Assembly (NCBI RefSeq): GCF_024464655.1
Contig: NZ_JANHAV010000001.1
Span: 773,213-837,212 of the forward strand
Source: Halobellus inordinatus
GTDB taxonomy: Archaea > Halobacteriota > Halobacteria > Halobacteriales > Haloferacaceae
DNA length: 64,000 nt
Direction of reading: 5' to 3'
Under the pieces are notes generated by a model, which was given only the letters and a program-made list of their open reading frames with translations, did no database searches and was not told the DNA's origin. The translations under genes were made by a program, and so were the position numbers. Below are positions 1-7,788 of this stretch, one piece after another (the stretch's first letter is position 1; every line of letters begins with the position of its first letter).

Positions 1-1
1 G

Positions 2-880
2 GTCCGTGATTACGGCGAGCGACTGGTGGTGGGCGAGCGGGCGGTCTACGTCGGCTATCACGGCGGGGTGACTGCATTCGGCCGGGACCGGGGCCGCCGG
101 CTGTTTCGAACGTCGACGTGGGGAATCCCCGTGACGCCGCTTCTCGCCGACGGCGCACTCTTCCTCGCCGGCGGCCGCCTGACGCGGTTCGGCGCCCGGC
201 GGTGGAGCGAGGTGGTCTTCGAACAGCCGCCCGACCCAGTCTGGGACCGGGACCCGCCAAACTACACGCTGGACCCGACGGTCGTGACACGCGCGGACGC
301 CGCCGACCTTGTCGCGACGGGGCGGCTCTCGGTGTCTTCGGTCGGCGGCGACTCGCCGTCGCTCCGGACGCACGAAGTCGGCGAGGGCACGCGGCGCTGG
401 GCGACTCTCGATGCCACGCCGCTGTCGGAGCCAGTCGTCGTCAAGGAGCTCGCGGCGCGCGACGAACGACTGTTCCACGCGCTTCGGACCGGACGCGACG
501 ACGGCCGCCGGCGCGCCGTCTTCTGCCGCGACGCCACGACGGGGGCAGAGCGCTGGCGCATCGAGTTTAAGAACTGGGTGCGCTCGGTCGTCGTCGCCGG
601 CGACCGCGTCCTCGTCGGCACGCGGTGGGATTCTGTCACGCCAGACCTCGACTCGGCCGCCGAAGAGACCAACGCTGAGAGGTCGAACGCCGATTTGGAG
701 ACCCCACCGCCGGGCCGCGTGACCGCGCTATCGCTCGACGGCGACGTGCAGTGGCGCCACCCGATCGGCGGCTCGGTCTCGGCGGTCGTCCCGGTCGGCT
801 CTCGGATACTCGTCGGTACTGACGACGCGAGCTACGGGGGTCGGACGGCCGAATCGGGCCGCGTCGTCGCCCTCGACTGA
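2..880 (+). CDS. PQQ-like beta-propeller repeat protein, C-terminal part (5' end outside window)
   Basis: The frame is open from the first bases of the window, so the true start lies upstream; the GTG at 26 is only an internal candidate. The visible ~290 residues contain beta-propeller blade signatures of the PQQ-repeat/BamB-like type: repeated G-x-hydrophobic-V-x-V-G edges and the blade turns 'DATTGAERWRIEF' and 'LSLDGDVQWRHPIG'. No signal peptide or membrane segment can be judged because the N-terminus is missing. Such proteins are usually exported binding or scaffold proteins in haloarchaea. The next gene on the same strand starts about 110 nt downstream. No enzymatic residues are recognisable, so the specific role is unknown. 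Confidence 0.75.
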   Translation, partial: VRDYGERLVVGERAVYVGYHGGVTAFGRDRGRRLFRTSTWGIPVTPLLADGALFLAGGRLTRFGARRWSEVVFEQPPDPVWDRDPPNYTLDPTVVTRADAADLVATGRLSVSSVGGDSPSLRTHEVGEGTRRWATLDATPLSEPVVVKELAARDERLFHALRTGRDDGRRRAVFCRDATTGAERWRIEFKNWVRSVVVAGDRVLVGTRWDSVTPDLDSAAEETNAERSNADLETPPPGRVTALSLDGDVQWRHPIGGSVSAVVPVGSRILVGTDDASYGGRTAESGRVVALD

Positions 881-956
881 CTCACTCGGGCGCTACACTT
901 CACCACAATTCGGACGCTTCCGACACCCCACTACGGCGCTGGAGATGCCATCGCGT

Positions 957-966
957 CCCTTTTGAG
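957..966 (+). promoter_or_regulatory. TATA-like box for the DUF5796 gene
   Basis: A T-rich box, CCCTTTTGAG, sits about 28 nt upstream of the ATG at 989. This spacing is typical of haloarchaeal leaderless transcripts, and it argues for 989 rather than the upstream in-frame start at 962. Confidence 0.45.
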
Positions 967-988
967 CGGGCCACGCGAACACCGAGAT

Positions 989-1483
989 ATGAGCGCGCGC
1001 AACGACGTCCCACCGAGCACTGTCGGCGTCGAACTCCTCGATCACGGCGTCGAGGTCGAGTACACCGACGGCCGGACGACGCTGTATCGGGGCGTCCCCG
1101 AGCCCGTCACCGACACGCTCACCACGCCGCCGAAGAAAGAGACCCACGTCCTCGTGACGGATCCGACTGAGACCGAGGGTGTGATGATGTACGTCAACGA
1201 CCTGAAGACGCACGACGACGTCCTCGAATCGACGGGCGTCGGACGGGTCATCCTCGATGATGGCGAGGAGGAGGAAGTCTTCCCCGGCGTCACGGTGCGT
1301 CGTCCCGGCGGGATGCGGACCGAAGTCGAGGCCGACCCCGAGGTGGCTCGCGGGCGCGTGTTCGTCTTCGTCGAAGACGACTGGAGCGAGCAGTCCTACG
1401 AGTTCGTGACCGAGAGCGCCGACGCCGACGGCGAGGACACAGATAACGACGCCACTAACCCCGCAGACAGCGGCGACGCCTGA
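989..1483 (+). CDS. DUF5796 family protein
   Basis: The protein is about 164 residues, soluble and acidic, and matches the haloarchaea-specific DUF5796 family as I know it: it opens 'MSARNDVPPSTVGVELLDHG' and contains the conserved 'DGRTTLYRG', 'ETHVLVTDPTETEG' and 'MYVNDLKTHDD' segments. No catalytic motif or membrane segment is visible. The acidic C-terminal tail of about 25 residues looks disordered. An in-frame start at 962 exists, but it falls on the probable TATA box, so 989 is preferred. The next small gene begins 5 nt after its stop and is probably co-transcribed. Function unknown. Confidence 0.85.
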   Translation: MSARNDVPPSTVGVELLDHGVEVEYTDGRTTLYRGVPEPVTDTLTTPPKKETHVLVTDPTETEGVMMYVNDLKTHDDVLESTGVGRVILDDGEEEEVFPGVTVRRPGGMRTEVEADPEVARGRVFVFVEDDWSEQSYEFVTESADADGEDTDNDATNPADSGDA

Positions 1484-1488
1484 CTCCG

Positions 1489-1719
1489 ATGGCACTCAGA
1501 AAACGATGGCAGCCGTTGACGCGAGAGACTGTCGGGAGCGCTCCCGACGCGTACGGACTCGTCGAATTCGGTGACGAAGACGGCGACGTCGTCGAGGCCG
1601 TCGCGGGCTTTCTGCCGGACGAGCTCCGGGAAGAACTGGCCTACGGCGACGCTGCGCAAGTGCGGTGGCAGCGCGCGCAGTCGCTCGACCACGCCGAGAA
1701 ACTGCTCGACGAACGGTAG
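1489..1719 (+). CDS. Small conserved haloarchaeal protein (DUF7508-like)
   Basis: This 76-residue soluble protein starts 5 nt after the DUF5796 stop. The visible pattern is a basic N-terminus ('MALRKRWQPL'), then 'APDAYGLVEFGDEDGDVV', then a helical C-terminus ending 'AEKLLDER'. The P-x-x-x-G-L-V-E-F-G-D layout recalls small GIY-YIG-like or DUF7508 haloarchaeal proteins, but no complete nuclease active site is present, so I would not assign an activity. The tight spacing suggests an operon with DUF5796. Confidence 0.65.
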   Translation: MALRKRWQPLTRETVGSAPDAYGLVEFGDEDGDVVEAVAGFLPDELREELAYGDAAQVRWQRAQSLDHAEKLLDER

Positions 1720-1755
1720 CAGGGTGCACGGGACGGCCTGCGCCGGGACTCCGAT

Positions 1756-2922
1756 TCAGTGCCCGTCGTCGTGTTCCGCGTCCGCCTCGTGATCTTCGGG
1801 GTGCGTCGGCGTTCCTGAGAGGTTCCCGTCCTCGTCGAAGCGCTTCGCACGGAGGAACCGCGCTCGATAGCGGTTCGCGCCCTCGTAGACGTCGGCCTCG
1901 CGGATCTCCTCGGTGCGGCCGTCGGCGGCGGCGTCGACGATCTCCTCGACCTGTTCCTTCTCGGAGGGTGTCAGCTCGAACTCGTAGGAGTGCGTCTCCT
2001 CTTCTTCGAGTCTGGTCCACTTGCGCGCGGCCGCGACGACGAGCGAACAGGGTTCTCGGCAGGGGAACGCCCCCGTACCGCCGTCGGCGTCGAGTTCGTG
2101 TCCCTCGTCGTACTCCCACTCGCGGCGCTTGAGACACTGCGAATCGACGCAGCAGGCTTCGGCCATCCAATCGACGGCCTCGCCCGGCAGGTCCTCGACG
2201 ACGCCGTAGATCCCGGTCTGGCGCTCGGCGGTCTCGTGCCAGTGCGTCACGTCGAGGTCGCCCTCGCGTTCGAGGTTCCAGTTGGCGACTGACGCGGGAT
2301 AGAGCACGTCGAGCGTCTCGACCGCGTCGCGGCCGTCGAGATCCGGGAAGACCCACCCCGAAACGAGCGAGGGAGCGGTCTTCAGCGGTCGGTACCGACC
2401 GCGCTCGTCGTAGGTGGCGATGTCGCGAGCGTCGAGCGGGTCGTGGTAGGTGTCGAGGTCGTCGGCCTCGGCGTCGCGGTCCTCGGTGTGCCGGATCTCG
2501 TAGCGCCGCTGCCCGTCTTCGCCGAGCGTCGCCGTGACGAGCACCTCGCCCCACTCGGTGTGCATCCCCGAGCGGAGCGCCGCGTAGCGGTCGGAAACTG
2601 AATGCTCGGACGCGGCCTCGGCGTGCCGGAGGAAGGCGCGTCGGTGGCGGCCGCGGTCCCCGACGACTTCCTCCCAGTAGTACCAGTTCGTGACGTACGG
2701 GGCGACGAGATCGTCGCTGGCGACCGATCGGAACGCCGATTCCGAGAGGTTCTCGTGGCGTTCGTCGGAAGACGCGACGTCGAGCGTGTAGCTGCCGCCG
2801 TCGTCGCTCGCGTCGGCGTTCGTGTCCACGTCCGCGAAGAGCCCGTCGAATTCCACCGGGTCCGCATCTGATTCGAGGCGGGCCAGTAAGGCGTCGAGTT
2901 GCTCGTCGTGCACGTCAGTCAC
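1756..2922 (-). CDS. DR2241-family protein with Cys-rich (probable Fe-S) domain, partner of CbiX
   Basis: The protein has 388 residues and a GTG start that overlaps the CbiX stop by 8 nt. It resembles the non-chelatase part of Deinococcus DR2241, where a CbiX-type chelatase is fused to extra domains; here the parts are separate genes. Five cysteines cluster in the last third (Cys257, 258, 263, 288, 292) in the arrangement CC-x4-C-x24-C-x3-C, suggesting an iron-sulfur cluster. The N-terminal 70 residues are acidic and probably flexible. A second possible GTG lies at 2913, just past the CbiX stop. Likely role is cobalt or iron insertion into a tetrapyrrole, or redox support for it. The family link is recalled, not searched. 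Confidence 0.75.
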   Translation of the reverse strand: MTDVHDEQLDALLARLESDADPVEFDGLFADVDTNADASDDGGSYTLDVASSDERHENLSESAFRSVASDDLVAPYVTNWYYWEEVVGDRGRHRRAFLRHAEAASEHSVSDRYAALRSGMHTEWGEVLVTATLGEDGQRRYEIRHTEDRDAEADDLDTYHDPLDARDIATYDERGRYRPLKTAPSLVSGWVFPDLDGRDAVETLDVLYPASVANWNLEREGDLDVTHWHETAERQTGIYGVVEDLPGEAVDWMAEACCVDSQCLKRREWEYDEGHELDADGGTGAFPCREPCSLVVAAARKWTRLEEEETHSYEFELTPSEKEQVEEIVDAAADGRTEEIREADVYEGANRYRARFLRAKRFDEDGNLSGTPTHPEDHEADAEHDDGH

Positions 2923-3790
2923 CCGCCGCCGGCGTCTCGCGGGTCTCCTCGCGCACGGTCTCGATGGCTGCTTCGATCTCCGCGCCGGCGTCGGCGGCGC
3001 GTTCGAGGATCACGTCGGCCATCAGGCCCTCGGTCCCGACGGCGCCGGCGTACCAGATGCGGTGGCCGTCGACGTCGGCGGGGATGTCGTAGCCCGTCCG
3101 GTAGTCGTCGGTCAGGCCCATGTCCTCCGGGATGTCCTCTTGGGTGTGGAAGCCGTCCGCGATGAAAAGCGGGACGACAACGATGTCTTCGGCCTCGAAG
3201 TAGTCAGTGACGTCGTCGACTTCGGGCTCTTCGTCCATATAGAGCGCCTGCACCTCGTCGAAGCGATCCATCTCGCGAACGCGGTCGGCGTGGTACTCGA
3301 TGGCCTTCGCGGAGTTCTCGTTGCGCTCGGTCCCGTGGCCGACGACAGCGAAGCCGAATCCCTCGCCGACGTTCGGGTCGCCGGTGACAGTCTCGGCGCG
3401 GCGGACCAACACGTCGGTCATCGCCTCGTGGGTGCCGACCGGCCCGCAGTAGTGGACCGTCTGGCCCGTGTCCTCGGCGACCAGCGTCGCCGTGTCGGCG
3501 CTCAGGCCGTCGGAGTCCCACTCGGAGACGTCCCAGCCGGACAGGCGGAGCTCCCGCGGGATCACCTGCTCGGTGAAGTACCCCTCGCTGATGAACAGCG
3601 GGACCACGTACACCTCGTCGGATTCGACAGTGCGGAGGACCTCCCTGAGCGAGGGTTCCTCCTTCCAAAAGCCCGTCTTCACTTCGTCGAACGCGCCCGT
3701 CGCGCGGATCGTGTCCGCGTGGCGGTGCGTCGGCGTCGACGAATCGGGGTTGAGGTGCGACCCGTGCGCCACGATTACCAGCGCTTGCAT
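2915..3790 (-). CDS. cbiX: Sirohydrochlorin chelatase (CbiX), two-domain form
   Basis: The protein has 291 residues and inserts Co2+ (or Fe2+) into sirohydrochlorin for cobamide or siroheme synthesis. Two tandem class II chelatase domains are visible: 'LVIVAHGSHLNP' near residue 3 and 'FAVVGHGTERNENS' near residue 150, each with the conserved His, and each followed by a 'VVPLFI(S/A)(E/D)G' strand. That is the long CbiX arrangement rather than the ~130-residue archaeal CbiXS. The frame extends further upstream, but the ATG at 3790 directly precedes the first chelatase strand, so it is chosen. Its stop overlaps the start of the DR2241-like gene, so the two are translationally coupled. Confidence 0.9.
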   Translation of the reverse strand: MQALVIVAHGSHLNPDSSTPTHRHADTIRATGAFDEVKTGFWKEEPSLREVLRTVESDEVYVVPLFISEGYFTEQVIPRELRLSGWDVSEWDSDGLSADTATLVAEDTGQTVHYCGPVGTHEAMTDVLVRRAETVTGDPNVGEGFGFAVVGHGTERNENSAKAIEYHADRVREMDRFDEVQALYMDEEPEVDDVTDYFEAEDIVVVPLFIADGFHTQEDIPEDMGLTDDYRTGYDIPADVDGHRIWYAGAVGTEGLMADVILERAADAGAEIEAAIETVREETRETPAAGD

Positions 3791-3849
3791 ACCCGGCTCT
3801 GAGGACGGAGCGCCCTTAGGGACTTCGGGTTCCGCGAACGATTTTTCAG

Positions 3850-3866
3850 ATTTCGGAAGCCGAAAT
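3850..3866. promoter_or_regulatory. Inverted repeat between divergent cbiX and DUF7523-like gene
   Basis: A perfect 7-bp inverted repeat, ATTTCGG-AAG-CCGAAAT, lies 60 nt upstream of cbiX and 109 nt upstream of the divergent gene. It stands out against the GC-rich background. It could be an operator; no regulator is identified. Confidence 0.4.
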
Positions 3867-3974
3867 TGGATGGTTGTCGGATCGGTGGAAGACGGTGCAC
3901 ATCTGCGTCCCGTCTCTATCGCCCCGACCACAGAGATCCGCGGACTTTTCTCCCCGTCGTCCGAGGGGTCCGGT

Positions 3975-4505
3975 ATGTCACTGGCCGCCGAGACGCGGGC
4001 CGCCGTTCGGGCCCGTCCCTGGCTCTTGCAGGCGCTCCGGGCGGGCGTAGTGAACTACGCGGCCGCCGCGGAGTCGCTGGACGTCGAGGGCGACACCGAC
4101 TCGATCGCGACGGCGCTGCGGCGCTTCGCAGACGACCTCGAACCCGCCGAAACAGCGGAGCGCGACGTCGCCGTTCGAATGCGCAGCGGGGTTGGACTCG
4201 CGGGTGTCGACGTCGCTGCCGACGATTCGGAATCGCTGGATCTCGACGCGGGCGCCGAAGCACTGCTGTCGGTCGGTGAGGAAGCCGTCGTCACCGCCGA
4301 CGGGAGCCTCACCGCCATCGTCGTCGACGGCGAGGTCGACGCGAGCGCACTCACGGCCGTCGTGGGCCGACTCCGGGCCGAGAACGTCCTCGTCGACGCC
4401 GCCGGCGTCGCGGGCGACGAACTCGTCGTGGTCGTCCCGCGGAGCGACGGCGCGAGCGCTCTCCGGACCGTCGAAGATGCGCTGGCGTCGGTTTCGGAGC
4501 TCTGA
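3975..4505 (+). CDS. DUF7523-like haloarchaeal protein
   Basis: The protein is 176 residues, all soluble, and begins 'MSLAAETRAAVRARPWLLQA'. It appears to have two parts: an N-terminal helical region of about 55 residues with an HTH-like look ('GVVNYAAAAESLDV'), and a C-terminal alpha/beta region with two ACT-like strands ('LTAIVVDGEVD' and 'GDELVVVVPRSDG'). This matches the haloarchaeal family I recall as DUF7523. The long in-frame extension upstream to 3468 runs antisense through cbiX and is not believed; a T-rich box (about 3944-3951) sits 28 nt before the chosen ATG. A regulatory or amino-acid-sensing role is possible but unproven. cysS follows after 52 nt with its own box. Confidence 0.75.
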   Translation: MSLAAETRAAVRARPWLLQALRAGVVNYAAAAESLDVEGDTDSIATALRRFADDLEPAETAERDVAVRMRSGVGLAGVDVAADDSESLDLDAGAEALLSVGEEAVVTADGSLTAIVVDGEVDASALTAVVGRLRAENVLVDAAGVAGDELVVVVPRSDGASALRTVEDALASVSEL

Positions 4506-4522
4506 GCCGCGCTCGCTTCCGA

Positions 4523-4532
4523 CGATTTAACA
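4523..4532 (+). promoter_or_regulatory. TATA-like box for cysS
   Basis: The segment CGATTTAACA is centred about 29 nt upstream of the cysS ATG, consistent with a leaderless mRNA. Confidence 0.5.
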
Positions 4533-4557
4533 ACCAGGACGCGAGTATCCACCGTCG

Positions 4558-6048
4558 ATGACGCTGTCCGTGACCAACACCCTGACGGGCGAACGCGAGG
4601 AGTTCGAGCCGCGGAACGACGACGAAGTCCTGCTGTACGTCTGTGGGCTGACGGTCTCGGACGACGCACACCTCGGCCACGCGCGCCTGTGGGCGCACGC
4701 GGACGTGATGCACCGCTGGCTGGAACACGAAGGCTACGACGTCCGCCACGTCGAGAACTTCACCGACGTCAACGAGAAGATCGTCGCCCGCATCGGCGAG
4801 GACGACTTCGGCGGCGACGAATCCGAGGTGGCTGAACACTTCACCTCCCACGTGATCCGGGATATGCGCGGGTTGAACCTCAAGCGCGCCGAAGTCTACC
4901 CCCGAGTGTCGGAACACGTCCCCGACATCATCGACCTCGTCGAGACGCTCGTCGAACGGGGCTACGCCTACGAGTCCAACGGCTCGGTGTACTTCGACGT
5001 CACCGCCTTCGAGGACTACGGCAAACTCTCGAATCAGCGCCTCGACGAGATCGAGACCCAGGGGCCCGAAGACGAGCGCTCCGAGAAGCGCCATCCCGCG
5101 GACTTCGCACTCTGGAAGGCCGGCGCAGTCGCGCCCGAGGACGTCGCCGAACACCGCCACGCGGATCTCCCGGCCGTCGAAGACCCCTGCGGCCAGACCT
5201 GGGAGTCGCCGTGGGGCGAGGGCCGACCCGGCTGGCACGTCGAGTGCTCTGCGATGTCGATGACGCACCTCGACGACACGCTCGACATCCACGTCGGCGG
5301 CCGCGACCTCGTCTTCCCGCACCACGAAAACGAGATCGCCCAGAGCGAGGCCGCGACGGGCCAGCAGTTCGCTCGCTACTGGCTCCACGTCGGCCTCCTC
5401 CAGACCGCCGGCGACAAGATGTCATCCAGCCTCGGGAACTTCCTCACCGTCGACGACGCCCTCGATCAGTACGGCGTCGACGTCGTCCGGACGTTCTATC
5501 TCTCGACCGCGTACCGCAGCGAGCAGACGTTCGGCGAGAAAGAGATGCGCGAGGCCGAGGAACGCTGGGAGCGACTCGACCGCGCCTACGAGGCCGCCGT
5601 CGACGCCTGCGACAGCACCGACGCGTACGCGAAAGCCGAAGACGAAACCTTCCGCGGGGCGCTCGCGGAGACCCGAACCCAGTTCCGGGAGGCGATGAAC
5701 GACGACTTCAACGTCCGGGAGGCGATGGCGGCGCTGCTCGAACTGGCGACGGCGGTGAATCGCCACGTCGACGACCACGACGCGTACGACTACTGGGCGC
5801 TGCGTGAGAGCGTCGAGGCCTTCGAGGAACTCGGCGGCGACGTCTTCGGCCTCTCGTTCGGCGCGGTGACCGACGACGACGGAACCGTGACGCTCGCCGA
5901 GGAACTCGTAGAACTCGTCCTCGACGTTCGGGAAGCCGAGCGCGACGCGGGCAACTACGAGCGCGCGGACGACCTCCGCGACGATCTCGAAGCCCTCGGG
6001 ATCGAAATCCAGGACAGCGACGACGGCCCGACGTATCGATTCGGGTAG
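4558..6048 (+). CDS. cysS: Cysteine--tRNA ligase
   Basis: The enzyme, 496 residues, charges tRNA-Cys with cysteine in the cytoplasm. Class I signatures are clear. The zinc-ligand Cys29 is in 'LYVCGLTV', the HIGH motif appears as HLGH (38-41), zinc-ligand elements recur in 'WHVECSAMSM' and 'FPHHENEIAQ', and the KMSKS loop reads KMSSS (287-291). The C-terminal anticodon-binding and DALR-like region includes 'RADDLRDDLEALGIEIQD', as in bacterial CysS. The length is normal. The ATG at 4558 is preceded by a well-spaced TATA-like box. The gene stands alone, with the DUF7523-like gene upstream. Confidence 0.97.
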   Translation: MTLSVTNTLTGEREEFEPRNDDEVLLYVCGLTVSDDAHLGHARLWAHADVMHRWLEHEGYDVRHVENFTDVNEKIVARIGEDDFGGDESEVAEHFTSHVIRDMRGLNLKRAEVYPRVSEHVPDIIDLVETLVERGYAYESNGSVYFDVTAFEDYGKLSNQRLDEIETQGPEDERSEKRHPADFALWKAGAVAPEDVAEHRHADLPAVEDPCGQTWESPWGEGRPGWHVECSAMSMTHLDDTLDIHVGGRDLVFPHHENEIAQSEAATGQQFARYWLHVGLLQTAGDKMSSSLGNFLTVDDALDQYGVDVVRTFYLSTAYRSEQTFGEKEMREAEERWERLDRAYEAAVDACDSTDAYAKAEDETFRGALAETRTQFREAMNDDFNVREAMAALLELATAVNRHVDDHDAYDYWALRESVEAFEELGGDVFGLSFGAVTDDDGTVTLAEELVELVLDVREAERDAGNYERADDLRDDLEALGIEIQDSDDGPTYRFG

Positions 6049-6093
6049 CGCTCCGCGTTCCTCGCCGAGCACGCCCGCCGCGTTCGCGGCTCG

Positions 6094-6381
6094 TCACTCC
6101 ATCGTGAACAGGTGCGTCTCCTCGGGAATCTCGAAGAGCCCCATCCGGACGCCGGCGTCGAGCCACCCGTAGCCGTACGAGAAGGCGGCGAGTGCGTTCA
6201 CGGGATCGTCGTTCTCGCGGAAGTGCCGCCCGTCTTCGAGATACGACAGTGCCATCTCCCGAATTTCGGCAGCCGCCTCGCCCAGCGGCGTCGACGTCGG
6301 CACGACGATGTCGGCCTCCGCGAGCGCATCGGCGAACATCCGCTCGTATCGGTCCGTCTTCTCGATCAGATCCGCGGTCAT
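6094..6381 (-). CDS. DUF357 domain-containing protein
   Basis: This 95-residue all-helical protein matches the archaeal DUF357 family: 'KTDRYERMFADALAEA', 'ALSYLEDGRHF' and the signature 'DPVNALAAFSYGYGWLDAG'. The family is widespread in archaea and its role is not established; the fold is a small helical bundle. It is convergent with cysS, with a 45-nt gap, and divergent from the thioredoxin-reductase-like gene. A strong TATA box lies 27 nt upstream of the ATG. Confidence 0.9.
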   Translation of the reverse strand: MTADLIEKTDRYERMFADALAEADIVVPTSTPLGEAAAEIREMALSYLEDGRHFRENDDPVNALAAFSYGYGWLDAGVRMGLFEIPEETHLFTME

Positions 6382-6402
6382 ATCCGGTAGTCGCTGCGCG
6401 GG

Positions 6403-6413
6403 GCGTATATATC
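6403..6413 (-). promoter_or_regulatory. TATA box for the DUF357 gene
   Basis: On the minus strand the segment reads GGATATATACG, centred about 27 nt upstream of the start at 6381. Confidence 0.55.
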
Positions 6414-6477
6414 CGTCCGGATGTGAAATTGTGACAATAACGCAATACAGTCTGACGGGACGTGCGCACGACAGCGG

Positions 6478-6488
6478 AATCTAAAAGG
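6478..6488 (+). promoter_or_regulatory. TATA-like box for trxB
   Basis: The segment AATCTAAAAGG is centred about 28 nt upstream of the ATG at 6512. It makes the earlier in-frame GTG at 6491 unlikely to be the start. Confidence 0.5.
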
Positions 6489-6511
6489 CCGTGTCTACCG
6501 AAACAGTGTGT

Positions 6512-7579
6512 ATGACAGATACCGCTGACGAGGTCGTCGAACATCGCCCACTCATCGTCGCTGGCTCCGGTATCGCGGGGCTCTCTGCAGCAATTTATGC
6601 CGGACGTTCGAACAACGAGCCCCTCGTATTCGAGGGCGACGAACCCGGCGGACAGCTCACGTTGACGACGGAAGTCGACAACTATCCGGGTTTTCCCGAA
6701 GGCATCTCCGGGCCCGAACTCGTCCAGAATATGAAAGAGCAGGCCGAGCGCTTCGGCGCGGAGATCAAAAACGGCATCATCGAGTCCGTCGAGGCCGACG
6801 AACGCCCCTTCACGGTCCGCCTGAAGAACGGCGACGTCTACACGGCCGACGCGATCATCTCCGCATCGGGGGCATCCGCGCGGACGCTCGGCATCCCGGG
6901 CGAGGACGAACTGATGGGCTACGGCCTCTCGACGTGTGCGACCTGTGACGGCGCGTTCTTCCGCGACGAGAAGATCCTCGTCGTCGGTGGCGGCGACGCC
7001 GCGATGGAAGAGGCGAACTTCCTCACCAAGTTCGCTTCGACGGTCTATCTCGTCCACCGCCGCGAGGAGTTCCGCGCGGAGGACTACTGGATCGACCGCG
7101 TGATGGAGAAGGTCGACGAGGGCGAAATCGAGATTATGCGGAACACCGAAGTCACGGAACTCCACGGCAGCCAAGAGGAGGGGGTCGACCACGTCACGCT
7201 CGTCAGCCACCCCGAGGGACACCCCACCGACAAACTCGACGACCCCGACACCGAGGAGTTCGACTTCGACGTCGGCGCGGTCTTCTACGCCATCGGCCAC
7301 ACGCCGAACGCGGGCTACCTCGAAGGCACGGGCGTCGAACTCGACGACGACGGCTACCTCAAGACCCAGGGCGGCACGGGAGGCAACCAGACCGCCACGG
7401 ACGTCCCCGGCATCTTCGGCGCGGGCGACGTCGTCGACTACCACTACCAGCAGGCCGCCACGGCCGGCGGGATGGGCGTGAAGGCCGCCCTCGACGCCGA
7501 CGACTACCTCGAAGATCTCGAACGCGAGCAGAAGGCCGAAGCGGGTAGCGAGGTCGCGGCCGTCGAGAGCGACGACTAA
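6512..7579 (+). CDS. trxB: Thioredoxin-disulfide reductase family flavoprotein
   Basis: The protein has 355 residues and belongs to the class II pyridine-nucleotide disulfide oxidoreductases; it would pass reducing equivalents to thioredoxin-like proteins. Visible are the FAD Rossmann motif GSGIAG (18-23), the redox pair CATC (Cys142 and Cys145), the second nucleotide motif 'VVGGGDAAMEEA' near 157, the NADPH-type 'HRREEFRAE', and the C-terminal FAD motif 'GIFGAGDVVDY'. It is about 35 residues longer than bacterial TrxB because of a glycine-rich insert before the last motif and an acidic C-terminal tail. A thioredoxin gene occurs elsewhere in the window (near 44 kb), not adjacent. Electron donor not provable from sequence. 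Confidence 0.93.
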   Translation: MTDTADEVVEHRPLIVAGSGIAGLSAAIYAGRSNNEPLVFEGDEPGGQLTLTTEVDNYPGFPEGISGPELVQNMKEQAERFGAEIKNGIIESVEADERPFTVRLKNGDVYTADAIISASGASARTLGIPGEDELMGYGLSTCATCDGAFFRDEKILVVGGGDAAMEEANFLTKFASTVYLVHRREEFRAEDYWIDRVMEKVDEGEIEIMRNTEVTELHGSQEEGVDHVTLVSHPEGHPTDKLDDPDTEEFDFDVGAVFYAIGHTPNAGYLEGTGVELDDDGYLKTQGGTGGNQTATDVPGIFGAGDVVDYHYQQAATAGGMGVKAALDADDYLEDLEREQKAEAGSEVAAVESDD

Positions 7580-7788
7580 GCACCCGTCTCTTTTCACGGG
7601 GCCTCGCGCCGCCTTCGACGGCGCTCGACCCCGGCCAAAAAATCTGGACGAAAAACCGCTCGCTCTGCTCGCGGTGGCAGCCACACGGAGCGCGGTGATG
7701 CTACGGTTGCGACGTGTCTTCGATCCACTTCCGGCAGCCTTGGCCGCCGAACGGAATCCCTTAGCCGCGGGCGCTGCTTCTGTTAGCC

